Made by a program: the position numbers and the translations under genes | Part shown: in pieces, positions 33,931 to 44,300 of the stretch | How positions within the stretch are numbered: position 1 is the first letter of the stretch | How the letters are laid out: each line of letters starts with the position of its first letter | Notes under the pieces: generated by a model | Databases searched by the model: none | What the model saw: the letters and a program-made list of their open reading frames with translations, nothing else | Told to the model about the DNA's origin: nothing | Assembly (NCBI GenBank): GCA_023382535.1 | Contig: JAHDWA010000011.1 | Location: 1 to 64,000, forward strand | Direction: 5' to 3' | From: Anaerolineae bacterium | GTDB taxonomy: Bacteria > Chloroflexota > Anaerolineae > 4572-78 > J111 | DNA length: 64,000 bases

Positions 33931-36624
33931 TTAAGCCAGAGGGATAGCAAAGTAGAATTCAGAGCCAACACCCTCTTCACTTCTGACATTTAGTGTACCA
34001 CCATGCATTTCTACCAGTTGCCTACAAATAGCCAGCCCCAACCCGGTACCGCCATATTTGCGCGTCGTGGAACTATCTGCCTGGCGAAAACGTTCAAAAA
34101 TAGTACTTAATTTACTGGCAGGAATACCAATCCCTGTATCTATAACCGAAATAGTCATCACATCCAACTTGCGTGGGTTAAGGCTAGCTTTAATGGTTAT
34201 GGTGCCCTCATGGGTAAATTTGGCCGCATTACTGACTAAATTTAACAGGATTTGGTTCAGGCGCAACTTATCCGCATAAACAGGGGGCAGCATATCAGAC
34301 ACGTCGGTAACAATCTCCACCGGTTTATCTTTAACCAGGGAGTGAGAAGAGGCCAAAACCGCATTGGCCACATCTTTGATGTCCACGGCTTCGCGGACCA
34401 ATTCCATTTTGCCGGCTTCAATTTTAGACAGGTCTAGAATATCATTAATGAGCGCCAGCAGGTGTTTCCCACTATTGTGGATAAGTTGGACATCATTCAG
34501 GGCCATATCGTTCAACTCCCCATCTATGCCTTGCAGAAGCACATCGGCAAAACCGATGATCGAGTTGAGCGGGGTGCGCAGTTCATGACTCATGCTGGTT
34601 AGAAATTCTGATTTCAGCCGGTCAATATCTTTCAATTGGACAATTGTCTTGGCCTGTTCTTTGGAGAGGCGGGCATTTTCCAAAGCCAGAGCTACCTGAT
34701 TGGCTACTGCTTCCACGGCAGCGACTTCTTCTTCAGCCCAATCCGGCGTTTCCTCTCGTTTGACGCCCAGCACCCCGATGACTTGACCGCGCAGGAGCAG
34801 GGGTACGGCCAATTCCGCTTTAGCAGGATCACCATTACCTGGGTGAGTTTGTGTGACCAACTGCTTTTGAAGCGCGGCCTCTTTCATCGGCGGCAGCCAG
34901 GCATCCGAAGCAGGGCTAATTTTTTTACGGTTTCCGGCCACAAAACGATACCCTGAGGTCGTAACTTCTTCGCCAAACTGCTGCCAGACCTCACGGGTCA
35001 ACTGGCGATTGAGGCGTTCTACTTCCTTGAGAGCCGCCTGTGTTTCATTCAAAAGTCGCGCATTATCAAGAGCTACCGCGGTTTGGTTAGCAATAGTCTG
35101 CATCAGGGCGACATCTTCAGCCGTAAAGCGGTTAGTTTGCTCGCTTTGAATATCCAAAACCCCCAGCACCTGATCAGCCTTCCGCAAGGGTACTGCCAAT
35201 TCCGAATTCGTATGAGGCAACAAGGGATTACGGACAAAGTTTAACACCTCATTGACATTGTTGCTCAAGAAATGCTCGTTGAGAGCGGCGACAGTGCCCA
35301 CAATGCCCTGTCCCGCCGGCAAACGATGGCCTTGTTCCTTTAATTGCCGCCCAACCTCACCCGAGCCTTCGGTTATCACCAAGTCGCCGGTTTCTGCATC
35401 AACCAGATAAATGTGGACATGATAAAAGTTGAATTCTTTTTGAATAAAGCTGACCACATACTGTAGCAACTTATCAATATTTAATATTGTGGTCACCTGG
35501 CGGCTAATTTGGGCGCTGGTCTCCAAAGCACGGGTGCGTTCGTACACCCGATCCTCCAGGCCATCAATTAAATCACGTAACTGAGCGGTCATGCCGTTAA
35601 AAGCCCCGGCCAGTTTACCCAGTTCATCTTGACTGGTTACTTCTACCTGCTGCGTTAAATCGCCCTCAATAATGGCCTGTGCGGTGGTAGACAAAGCCTC
35701 AATGGGCCGGACAATTTGGCGGACTACCAAAAAACCTAAACCAGCAGCGATGACCAATGCAATCAGAAGAGTATAAACGACGGTATACATCGTGTTATAG
35801 GCAGAGTCTAATGCCTCTACCGTGGGCCGTTCGGCCACCACACTCAGGATGGGCTGGTCTAATTGATGGACGGGAGCATCTCCCAGAACAACATCTGTCC
35901 CGGTCAAGCCAATCTGGTTATTTACTTGAGTGCTTAGATCAAAGTGTTTGTCGCGCAGTACCACCGAAGAATCCTGATGAGCTACTACTTTGCCTTCTAA
36001 ATCAACCACATAAATGGTTTGATTACCGCTGATCTGTATCGTTGAAATGAGATCTCCTACCGTTTTGAAACGGATCTGGGCCACAAGAACGCCGTTTAAC
36101 TGCACACTGCGCGGCTCAAATAAAGGAACGGCCAACGTCATAAGTGGCTCGCCAGATGTTGGGTCAAATTCTATCGGCCCAAAGTAAATTCCGCGGATGG
36201 CTTTTGGTTGCTCAAATTCGTCGGTCCCGGCGCGGCTGCCCAGCTCATTGGTAGGAATAATGTCTGTCCGTGAAACACGTAATTGCTCTCGCCCCTGGCC
36301 GTCAAGCAGGGTAAACTCTTCATATACCTGCCGATAAGGCCCGGAGTTGAAAGCCTCTAACAGCAGGCTAAGTTGCTGGGCCCGATCTGGCTGTTCCAAA
36401 TCGCGTATTTCACCACTCAACGAGCGCAAATCGTTCGCCACTTCCTGGAGAAACGCCTCTAGCTCTGCCGCCACCCGCTGGGCTACTTGTTGTTGTAGAT
36501 CAAGCGCCTGCTCACGTTCAGAAGCAAAGCTCCGTTGGGCCAGGATCGTGCCTACCAGCAATAACGGCCCAATCGCCAAACCAATGAATATTACCGTTAA
36601 TCGAATTCGAAGACTGTTCCACAT
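33931..36624 (-). CDS. Sensor histidine kinase: dCache-HAMP-GAF-GAF-HisKA-HATPase
   Basis: This 897-residue protein is the only kinase in the 31-64 kb island. It has a first helix ([20 protein letters not shown]), a double-Cache outer domain, a second helix near 280-302, HAMP with [20 protein letters not shown], a canonical GAF ([32 protein letters not shown]), a second GAF with the family linker [12 protein letters not shown], and then HisKA with [20 protein letters not shown] (phospho-His). The HATPase domain has [25 protein letters not shown] and [13 protein letters not shown]. The GAF-linker-GAF module is the same one found in the kinase-less receptors upstream. Downstream lie the PLP-receiver fusion and the CheY protein, its likely targets. 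Confidence 0.94.
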   Translation of the reverse strand: MWNSLRIRLTVIFIGLAIGPLLLVGTILAQRSFASEREQALDLQQQVAQRVAAELEAFLQEVANDLRSLSGEIRDLEQPDRAQQLSLLLEAFNSGPYRQVYEEFTLLDGQGREQLRVSRTDIIPTNELGSRAGTDEFEQPKAIRGIYFGPIEFDPTSGEPLMTLAVPLFEPRSVQLNGVLVAQIRFKTVGDLISTIQISGNQTIYVVDLEGKVVAHQDSSVVLRDKHFDLSTQVNNQIGLTGTDVVLGDAPVHQLDQPILSVVAERPTVEALDSAYNTMYTVVYTLLIALVIAAGLGFLVVRQIVRPIEALSTTAQAIIEGDLTQQVEVTSQDELGKLAGAFNGMTAQLRDLIDGLEDRVYERTRALETSAQISRQVTTILNIDKLLQYVVSFIQKEFNFYHVHIYLVDAETGDLVITEGSGEVGRQLKEQGHRLPAGQGIVGTVAALNEHFLSNNVNEVLNFVRNPLLPHTNSELAVPLRKADQVLGVLDIQSEQTNRFTAEDVALMQTIANQTAVALDNARLLNETQAALKEVERLNRQLTREVWQQFGEEVTTSGYRFVAGNRKKISPASDAWLPPMKEAALQKQLVTQTHPGNGDPAKAELAVPLLLRGQVIGVLGVKREETPDWAEEEVAAVEAVANQVALALENARLSKEQAKTIVQLKDIDRLKSEFLTSMSHELRTPLNSIIGFADVLLQGIDGELNDMALNDVQLIHNSGKHLLALINDILDLSKIEAGKMELVREAVDIKDVANAVLASSHSLVKDKPVEIVTDVSDMLPPVYADKLRLNQILLNLVSNAAKFTHEGTITIKASLNPRKLDVMTISVIDTGIGIPASKLSTIFERFRQADSSTTRKYGGTGLGLAICRQLVEMHGGTLNVRSEEGVGSEFYFAIPLA

Positions 36625-36705
36625 AGGGTCTCTTTCCCTTCCAGCAACCGTTACAAGCTATCCGTGTTGCCGAGAACCAACTCTATTTTGGCTGGAATCG
36701 TCAAT

Positions 36706-37953
36706 TTACCATTTTGACTTGGGCGGTTGAAGCGGATCTTTTTCAGCCCGGTCGCGCGGCCCGACAATAACAAAATTGTCGCCCTGCCACTGCAGTAGCA
36801 TGTAATTCCCCTGCGGTTTACCTACCTCGTCAAAGCTGAGTGGCCCAACAATCGTCTTATAAGTGCCTCGGTGCAACTCTTCAATCAGGGCAGTGTTGTC
36901 AATAGACTGGATCTTCTCAACAGCTTGTTGAAGAACCTGCCCCACCGTGAAGGCATTAGCAGCATCTTCAGGAATGTCTCCCAACGACCCCCCAAACTTT
37001 TCTACATACTTGGTCACAAAATCTCTATTCTGAAAATCATTTGTTTCCGGAAACCAGGATACTGCTGAGAAGATACCCTCGGTCGTTGAACCCAGGGCGC
37101 CTTTGAACGGCCCCGGCAGGGAGGGCCCACTGGTGAAAAAGGCAAAGCGCGGTTGGTATTTGGCAGCCTGATAAGCCTTAATCTGGCCAACACTGTCTTC
37201 AAACTGGGTGCCACCCACAATCAAATCAGGGTCGAGCTTGGCTACCTGGCTGGCAATATCGGAAAAATCCTGGGTTTCGGGGGGGTAGGTTGTTTCAAAA
37301 ACCAGCCTCAGTCCTCCGTCGGTAAGCAGCCCTTTTAAGCGTTCCACTATACCCAAAGCAAAGGGATCATCTACGCTCACGATGGCAAAGGTTTGCGGCC
37401 GCTGCTTGGCGGGCAGTCCCAGCACATACAAAGCAAACGGGTCGGCCTGCCGCGCGGATTGGGCCGGCTGGGCAAAGAAAATATTTTTTAAGCCCCGCTC
37501 AAAAACTTCAGGGGCGCCGCCGGCCGGTTCAACATAGGCATAACCGTGGTCTGCTGCCACTTTAGAAGTGGGGAGGACCAGGACGCTGGATTGGGTTCCG
37601 ACCACCAGATCAACCTTATCCTCAACAATCAACTTTTCATAATCCGCTGCGGCCTTGTCTTCCTCACTGCCATTGTCAAGCGCCTTTAACTCAATCTGCC
37701 GTCCCAGCAATCCGCCGGCTTCGTTCACCATCTCCACCCATACTTCATAGCCATTTTTGGCCGCCGTACCCGATTCGCCACGCCGGCCGGTCAGGGGCAG
37801 CGATACGCCAATGGTTATCGGCCCTTCTTTAATCACCGGCCCTTCGGAAGCCGCCTGTCCTGTCTGGCAAGCCGCCAACGCCAGGGCCAAAATCACTATC
37901 ACTAACCCAAGCCAACCCCTCTTTTTGTCTGGAGAATAATAACTGTTGTCCAT
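36706..37953 (-). CDS. Orphan substrate-binding lipoprotein, branched-chain amino acid type
   Basis: A lipoprotein (lipobox ALAAC) of about 415 residues with a type 1 periplasmic-binding fold of the Peripla_BP_6/HAAT family: GVSLPLTGRRGESGTAAKNG, then VDLVVGTQSSVLVLP and PDLIVGGTQFEDSV. It lacks permease and ATPase partners in the window. It lies directly between a kinase and a dCache-HAMP receptor, so it may deliver ligand to one of their Cache domains instead of a transporter. The start is the ATG at 37953 (AAGG upstream), which places the basic KKRG segment before the hydrophobic core. Confidence 0.88.
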   Translation of the reverse strand: MDNSYYSPDKKRGWLGLVIVILALALAACQTGQAASEGPVIKEGPITIGVSLPLTGRRGESGTAAKNGYEVWVEMVNEAGGLLGRQIELKALDNGSEEDKAAADYEKLIVEDKVDLVVGTQSSVLVLPTSKVAADHGYAYVEPAGGAPEVFERGLKNIFFAQPAQSARQADPFALYVLGLPAKQRPQTFAIVSVDDPFALGIVERLKGLLTDGGLRLVFETTYPPETQDFSDIASQVAKLDPDLIVGGTQFEDSVGQIKAYQAAKYQPRFAFFTSGPSLPGPFKGALGSTTEGIFSAVSWFPETNDFQNRDFVTKYVEKFGGSLGDIPEDAANAFTVGQVLQQAVEKIQSIDNTALIEELHRGTYKTIVGPLSFDEVGKPQGNYMLLQWQGDNFVIVGPRDRAEKDPLQPPKSKW

Positions 37954-37990
37954 GTTTAGTAACCTTCTATGAGATCCAATGAGATCCAAT

Positions 37991-40219
37991 TTATTCCTGG
38001 GCCAATTCTGCTTCCGTCCCCAACCGGATAACCACTTCCGAGGCCCGCAGTTTATCGCCCAACTGCGCCACCGCGGTTCTCAGCACCTCTTCTATTTCAG
38101 CCGACGACCAGACTTTTGCCGTAGTTTCGCTCACCACCTGGTCGCGCCAGGCAGACCGCTGCGTATCCTCAAACAGGCGAGCATTTTCAATGGCCAGAGC
38201 CATTTGCTCACTCACAGATTCGATGAGCGCAATCTCATCCTCGGTCCAGGAGCGCTGGGAATCTGCGGCGTGAAGACCTAAAATGCCAATGATCTCATCG
38301 CGTAATTTAAGCGGTGTAGCCAGGGCAATAGGCGCGGATGAAGGATTATAGGCAGGCTCATCTGCCGCGTTCAACTTCCCATCTGCTACCTGTTTTCTTT
38401 CAGTTTCTAATCTGACAGTTTGCCCTTGTTGTAAAGCCGCTACGGCTTCCGGGGTGGTGATTTCCGACAGCGGGGGCAAGGGACCGTGACGGTATTCATA
38501 ATCCGTGGTCGAGCGAGTTGCAATGAGACGCTCCCACGTCTCACCCATGTACAAACGTTGGAGTCTCTGCGCTTCATCCAGCGCGGCCTGAGTTTGGGTA
38601 AAGAGGCGAGCATTCCGCACAGCGGTGGCTATCTGGCCGGCCAGGGAGCGCAGCAGGCTGGCATCGCCCTCATCCAGGCCCGCCACCCGGTTCTGCTGCA
38701 CGTCCAGCACACCGACCACCTTTTCCTCTGAGCTAATCGGCACCGCCATTTCGGAGTAGGTTTCAGGCAAAAGTGGATTGGGCAGCCAATCCGGCGCTTC
38801 ACGGACATTATCCACCCGTACCACTTCGCCCGTGCGCGCAGCACGAGCTACTAAACTGGTGACCGCATCGAGTGGGATCTGGTGTCCCCTGGCCCTCATT
38901 TGCGCCCCGGCCTCGCCCACACCCGCCGCCAGCACTAAGTTTTGGCCTGGGTCATCCAGGATATAAACTTGAGCATGATAATAGTCAAACTTCTCTTTAA
39001 TCTCAGCAACCATTTCTTGCAATAACTGCTCAAGGTTAAGAATGGCATTCAACCGCTCACTCACGGCGGCGATAGTTTCCAAACGGTGGGTTCGAGCGGC
39101 CACTCGTTCTTCCAAAGAGCCAATCAACTCCCGCAATTGGGTTGTCATGGCGTTAAAAGCGTTCGCCAGTTGTCCAACTTCGGCGGGACCTTCTGTGGCG
39201 GCCTGCAGGCCAATTTCCCCGGCCGCCAGGCGGCTGGCTGTCTGAGTTAAATTCAGCAGCGGCGTGGTTAGGTAACGAGAGGCATAAACACCGGCCCCGG
39301 CAGCCAAAACTGCGATCAGTAGAACAATGCCCAGTAAGATGCTGGCAGTGTAAAGGGATCCTTGATAAGCCTCCTCCACCGGTATTTCGGTGACAACGGC
39401 CCAATCGGGTGCGCCGAGCGGCACGTAAGTCCCGACTACCGCCGAACCATTAATGCCGGTCGAGTAAGCTTCCCGTTCATCAACCGGCTGGCCCTCGATA
39501 AATTCGGCTACTTCCGTCAGTTGGCCCAGGTTTTCACCTCTTAACACCCGCCCGGCATCGTCAAAAGCGATCAGGTCTCCTTGCTTATTCACTACATAAG
39601 CCGTCCCTGTCTCGCCAACTTGCAGCCGGTCCACCACATCCCACATGAATTTCAGGTTAACTTCAGCCAGCAGCGCTCCTTTAAAGTCACCGAAGACATC
39701 TTTCATCGGCACAGCCAGGCTGACCAATGGCTCGCTGGTTTCTTCATCAAAATAAACTTCGCTGATAAAACGCTGCTCCTGCCCTACCTGAGCCAGCAAA
39801 TCCTGCTTGGCCAGCTTTAGCAAATTGGACGAAGCAACTGAAGAGCGGCGTGAAGCTACGGCTACTGCCTGCCCGCTTCCGTCCACCAATGCCAGTTCCC
39901 GCAGGGCATCCTCAAACCCCAGGAGTCTCTCCAGGATAAGTTGCTGCTGTTCTTGATCAGATACCTGGCCCATCCGGGCGCTTGCCTCCAGCGCACTAAA
40001 GATCCGCTCGATAAAACCGGAAACCTCTGTGGCGGCTTCGGCCGCAGTTAACCGCTGCTGGTAAAAAACTGCCTCTTGCTGGGTTTGAAGGTCCGAATAG
40101 CCCAGCAGGGCGCTGACAACCAGCATGGGGATCACGCTCAAAAGCACAAAGGCTACGGCCAGCGTCGTGACCAGGCTGCGGGAACTTTTGGAGGGATTGG
40201 GTTCATTTTTTACCGGCAT
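37991..40219 (-). CDS. Kinase-less receptor: dCache-HAMP-GAF-GAF-stub
   Basis: A 742-residue transmembrane receptor: helix near 18-40 (VTTLAVAFVLLSVIPMLVVS), double-Cache outer domain (YFDEETSEPLVSLAVPMKDV), helix near 295, HAMP with EVGQLANAFNAMTTQLREL, GAF (YYHAQVYILDDPGQNLVLAA; DWLPNPLLPETYSEMAVPI), linker with YMGETWERL, a second GAF, a coiled coil, and the roughly 45-residue terminal stub (IEEVLRTAVAQLGDKLRASE). No HisKA, HATPase, GGDEF or MCP signalling domain is present. It is encoded just upstream of the substrate-binding lipoprotein and is a candidate co-receptor. Confidence 0.87.
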   Translation of the reverse strand: MPVKNEPNPSKSSRSLVTTLAVAFVLLSVIPMLVVSALLGYSDLQTQQEAVFYQQRLTAAEAATEVSGFIERIFSALEASARMGQVSDQEQQQLILERLLGFEDALRELALVDGSGQAVAVASRRSSVASSNLLKLAKQDLLAQVGQEQRFISEVYFDEETSEPLVSLAVPMKDVFGDFKGALLAEVNLKFMWDVVDRLQVGETGTAYVVNKQGDLIAFDDAGRVLRGENLGQLTEVAEFIEGQPVDEREAYSTGINGSAVVGTYVPLGAPDWAVVTEIPVEEAYQGSLYTASILLGIVLLIAVLAAGAGVYASRYLTTPLLNLTQTASRLAAGEIGLQAATEGPAEVGQLANAFNAMTTQLRELIGSLEERVAARTHRLETIAAVSERLNAILNLEQLLQEMVAEIKEKFDYYHAQVYILDDPGQNLVLAAGVGEAGAQMRARGHQIPLDAVTSLVARAARTGEVVRVDNVREAPDWLPNPLLPETYSEMAVPISSEEKVVGVLDVQQNRVAGLDEGDASLLRSLAGQIATAVRNARLFTQTQAALDEAQRLQRLYMGETWERLIATRSTTDYEYRHGPLPPLSEITTPEAVAALQQGQTVRLETERKQVADGKLNAADEPAYNPSSAPIALATPLKLRDEIIGILGLHAADSQRSWTEDEIALIESVSEQMALAIENARLFEDTQRSAWRDQVVSETTAKVWSSAEIEEVLRTAVAQLGDKLRASEVVIRLGTEAELAQE

Positions 40220-40286
40220 AATGATATCCTATGGCTTAAGAGGATCAGCTTTTTGACTAACAGCGGCGCACCTCAGCTAGTTTAAT

Positions 40287-41306
40287 TTAGCGAATAATCT
40301 CATCCGCCTGGTTGAGCAGCCCTTCCGGCACAGTGATGCCCTGTTTTTGAGCCGCTTTGTAATCAATTTGCAGAAAACTCTCCGCTGAGGCCACCGGAAT
40401 GGTACCGGCGGGGATACCTTTAAAGACTTTGTCGGCCAGGGGCGCGGTTTGTGCCCCTACTTTGATATTGTCAACATTTATCCCAAAAATAGATCCATAC
40501 TCCCCAACCGTTATTAAGGCTCCGCCAACCGGCACTTCGTGTTCAGCGGCAAACTTGCCCATGACCGCAAACGCATCCGGCGTCACTGTAAGAGGGTCAA
40601 CAATCATCAAGACAGCGTCTACGCCAAAATCAGCGGCTTTAGCCCGTGCCTGCAGCTCCGCCTCAAGCTCGGCGGCATTGTCGGCCGGAACTTCGATCAA
40701 GGTTATCCCGGCGGCCTCAGCCGCTGGACGCAAGGCCTCAAGCTGCGGGACCACAATAGGATAGCCTTTCTGATAGGGGACTAACATGCTTTTAGCCTGG
40801 GGCGCTAGCTGGCGCATAACCTCAAAACGCTTCACCGCAACGTCGGGGCCGGGGTAACGCACCCCGGTGATATTCCCACCCGGTTCGCGCACACTATCAA
40901 CAATGCCCATCCCTTCGATGAGGGCAAAGGTAAAGACCACCGGAATATCCGTTCCCTGGGTAGCCGCCTTGGCCTCTAGTGTGGCCTCGGTGGGAAACAC
41001 GATAATCAAGTCCACCTTATCGGCCACAAATTTCTGGAGGATGCGCTTGTAGGCGGCCATGTCAAAGTCCGTTTTCTGCACGTCGTAGGTGATGTTCTGG
41101 CCTTCAACATACCCCAGCTTGGTCATTTCGGCCTTAAAGCCGTCGGTGATGTCGGCTACAAAATTCAGACCGGACAGCACGCCCACCCGGTAGGTTTTGG
41201 GGGCAGCCTGCGGGCCACAACCGCTTAAAATCAAAACTGCCGCCAGCAAGGAGAAAAGTAGAATGAGCTTGTATCCGTTTTGGAGAAGATGAGATTTGTT
41301 GAACAT
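40287..41306 (-). CDS. Orphan ABC_sub_bind (TrpX-type) substrate-binding lipoprotein
   Basis: A 339-residue lipoprotein (lipobox LILSGC) with the ABC_sub_bind family pattern: YRVGVLSGLNFVADITDGFKAEM, then FDMAAYKRILQKFVADKVDLI, GTDIPVVFT, NITGVRYPG and VPVGGALITVGEYGSIFGINV. Known members bind tryptophan, tyrosine or other small molecules for TrpXYZ-like importers. No permease or ATPase is nearby. AAAGG precedes the ATG. It lies between a 1995-residue PAS/GAF protein and a dCache receptor, the same arrangement as the other two orphan binding proteins. Confidence 0.88.
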   Translation of the reverse strand: MFNKSHLLQNGYKLILLFSLLAAVLILSGCGPQAAPKTYRVGVLSGLNFVADITDGFKAEMTKLGYVEGQNITYDVQKTDFDMAAYKRILQKFVADKVDLIIVFPTEATLEAKAATQGTDIPVVFTFALIEGMGIVDSVREPGGNITGVRYPGPDVAVKRFEVMRQLAPQAKSMLVPYQKGYPIVVPQLEALRPAAEAAGITLIEVPADNAAELEAELQARAKAADFGVDAVLMIVDPLTVTPDAFAVMGKFAAEHEVPVGGALITVGEYGSIFGINVDNIKVGAQTAPLADKVFKGIPAGTIPVASAESFLQIDYKAAQKQGITVPEGLLNQADEIIR

Positions 41307-41348
41307 GGTGATTTACCTTTCTTATGGAACGAAAATGATTTTTAAGGG

Positions 41349-44300
41349 TTAGTCGTTCTCCGGCTTAGTGGTTAGCTTCACGTAAGCCCGTGAGACATTG
41401 AGGGCTTTCGCCAGTTCAGTCAAGCCGGTCTGAATAATGGTATCTATATCGGGCGCAGCGCGCAGTTTGTCGGTGATCTGGCGGGTGAGCTGCTCGCGGG
41501 TAGCCTGTTTTTGGGTGTCCTCAAAGAGACGCAGGTTTTCCAGGGTTTGGGCCAGTTGTTCCGAAACCGTTTCGACCAGCGCCACTTCTTCAGCCGTCCA
41601 CTGCCGGTCCGGGATCAAATCCTGCAAGCTCAGCGTACCGATGACCTGGCCGCGCAGGACGATAGGGGCGACAATGACCGGCTCTGTGCTGTGGCCGTTA
41701 GCCTTGACTCCGGCTACAATTTTGGTTTTGCCTTCATCAATCACTTCATCCTGCAACCCGGCCAGTTTGGCATCGAGCTTGGCCGGCTCGATATTTGAGG
41801 CCAGATGATCAACCGCTTGATGTTCAACGCGCATTGCCCCTTGATGCTGCTCGCCCAAGAAATGTTCCCACTCTCGCTGTACAAATTGGCGATAGGTAGC
41901 CTCAACTTCGGCCAGCAAGCGTTCGCGTTCAAGTTCGGCCTGTTTGCGTTCGGTGATGTTTTGAACAAAACCCAACACACCCCACACCCGGTTTTGAGCA
42001 TCGCGCAGAGGAACTTTGATCGTACTCAGGAAGGCGGCTTGACCATCCAGCACAGCCGGTTCTTCGGCAATGAATTTGGTCTCACCGCTGTCCATTACCT
42101 CGCGGTCGTCGGCCCAAAAACCCTTGATGCCTTTCTCAGCATTGCCCTTGACTATCTCTTCAGGAAATCCAATTTCCAGATCATTTTTGCCGACAAACTC
42201 CTCCGGCAGCAGGTGCATCGAGTTAGCATAACTCTGATTTACCAGGCGATAACGATAGTTTTGATCTTTGATAAAAATCCAGTCCGGGGTGGAGTCGATC
42301 ACTGTGCGCAAGAGCGCTTCGTTTTGCCGTAATGTCTCTTCCGCCTGTTTGCGTTCAGTAATATCCTGGTTAGCGCCAATAGTTTTGATTGTCCGGCCCC
42401 GCTCATCTTTGACCACTCTAAAACTGACAACGACTTGACCTTCGCTTCCATCCGCCCGAATGACACGATGCTCAGCCCAGCCGGAATAATTCGGATCTGT
42501 CGTTTCGAGTGATTTCTGGATTTCAGCGCCAACCGCATAGGCATCATCTGGATGTACAAACTTCTGGGCGTACTGCATCACTGGCATCAGATACCCACCC
42601 TCTTGTTGAGCGGTCGTACGGAGCAAAGCATAGAATTGATCGTTGAAGGTGAACATCATGGTAGCTATGTCAGCTTCCCAGTAGGCCAACTTGGCAGTTT
42701 CCAGGGCTCCAGATAATTGTTCCTGGCTTCGACGCAACATCTCTTCCGTCTCTTTGCGCTCGGTCACATCGTAGAAGGCAGTCAGCATCGCCGGCTGACC
42801 GGCAAAAACGAGCGGCTGCATAGATACCAGCACCCAGAAGGGTGTCCCATCTGCTTTTTTGACGTGGAGTTCGTAATCATGCAGCTGTCCCTCTCGTTTA
42901 AGGGTAGCCAGCAGCGGCGCGCGGTCCACGGGATCGTAATAAAAGTCCGGCGTCTGCTGACCGATCAGGTCAGCAACAGGCAGACCGAAGGTCTGGCCCA
43001 GTTGCTCATTGCCATATAAGATCAGGCCATCGGAGATGCTGCTAATCAGGATGGGGATGGGCGCAGTCTCGGCAATAACCCGGAAGCGCTCTTCGCTTTC
43101 CTTAAGGGTTTCTGCCGCCTGTTTGCGCTCGGTGATATCTACGGAGATACCCAACAGGTATTTGGGCTGCCCATCGGTGCCATAAACGGGCGTTTTTCTG
43201 GTATAGAGCCAGCGCGTTCCCTTATCTGTGGTCTCAAGGGGTTCTTCGGGGATTTCCACCAATTCGCCTTTAGCCAACGCTTCCCGATCTTTAGCTATAA
43301 AGAAATCGGCCTCTTCCTTGGGGAAAAAGTCATAATCGTTTTTACCGATCATCTCTTCCGGCTTCCGACCCAGCAGTTCCAGCCCGGTTTTGTTCCAGCG
43401 CACGTGGCGCAACTCTTTGGCCTCTTTGATAAAGAGCATCACCGGTAGGTTTTCGATAATCGAGTCGAGAAAAGCCTGGGACTCCTCCAGTTCAGCCGTG
43501 CGCTTAGATAATTCTTCTTCCGCCTGCTTGCGTTCGGTAATATCCTGGAAAATGGCCACACTGGCGCTGACGCCGCCCTGGGCATTACGGATGGGCGCGC
43601 CGACCACTTGCAGTAAGGTCCGCCGGCCATTAGAGTGTCGGACTTCCATATCGTCTACGGTGATGCTTTCACCCAATAAGCCTCGCGCCAGGGGCGTCTG
43701 GTCGGGCGGATACAACATATCCGTGCCATAACGATAGGCAGCATACATTTCACCCGTTTCTTTTTTATTGACATCGAGGGCAATCCCCCGGCCAAGCAAC
43801 TGTTTCACCTGCTCATTGGCCAGCAAGGGTTTGCCCGAAGGCGCTTCAACCACAAAAACCCCGGCCGGCATGTTATCCAACACCGCCTGCAGCGTGCGGC
43901 GCTGGCCATCGAGTTCCACAGTCAGATGTTCCTGGGCAGCCAGGGCATCCTGCACCTGCTCCAGCAGGCTCCGGCTTTCAATGTAAGCGCTCAAGCGGCT
44001 GGCAATGCCCCCAATCAGGGCGCTTTCTTCATCCAGAAATTCCTGCTTTTGGATATACGAGATGTAGATCCGCCCCAGCACTTCGCCCCCAATGCGCAGA
44101 GCATGGGTCATCTGGCAGGGTAGTTCAACAGCCTGGGACCGGCCGTAAATCTGGCCCTCATACTCAACCGCAGCCTGGCACAAGTCCGGATAGCGCATCG
44201 CCGGAGGAATGCGCTCGGTGACCCATTGCAGCAATTCCGGCGCCGGCGGCGATTCGGCAATCTCCCGGCCAATTTCATTCAAGCAATTCAGTTCTTTAAC

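Noticed and set aside
37971..37991. Tandem GAGATCCAAT repeat
   Set aside because: Only two copies of ten bases at a gene junction; probably a local slippage duplication with no evident function.
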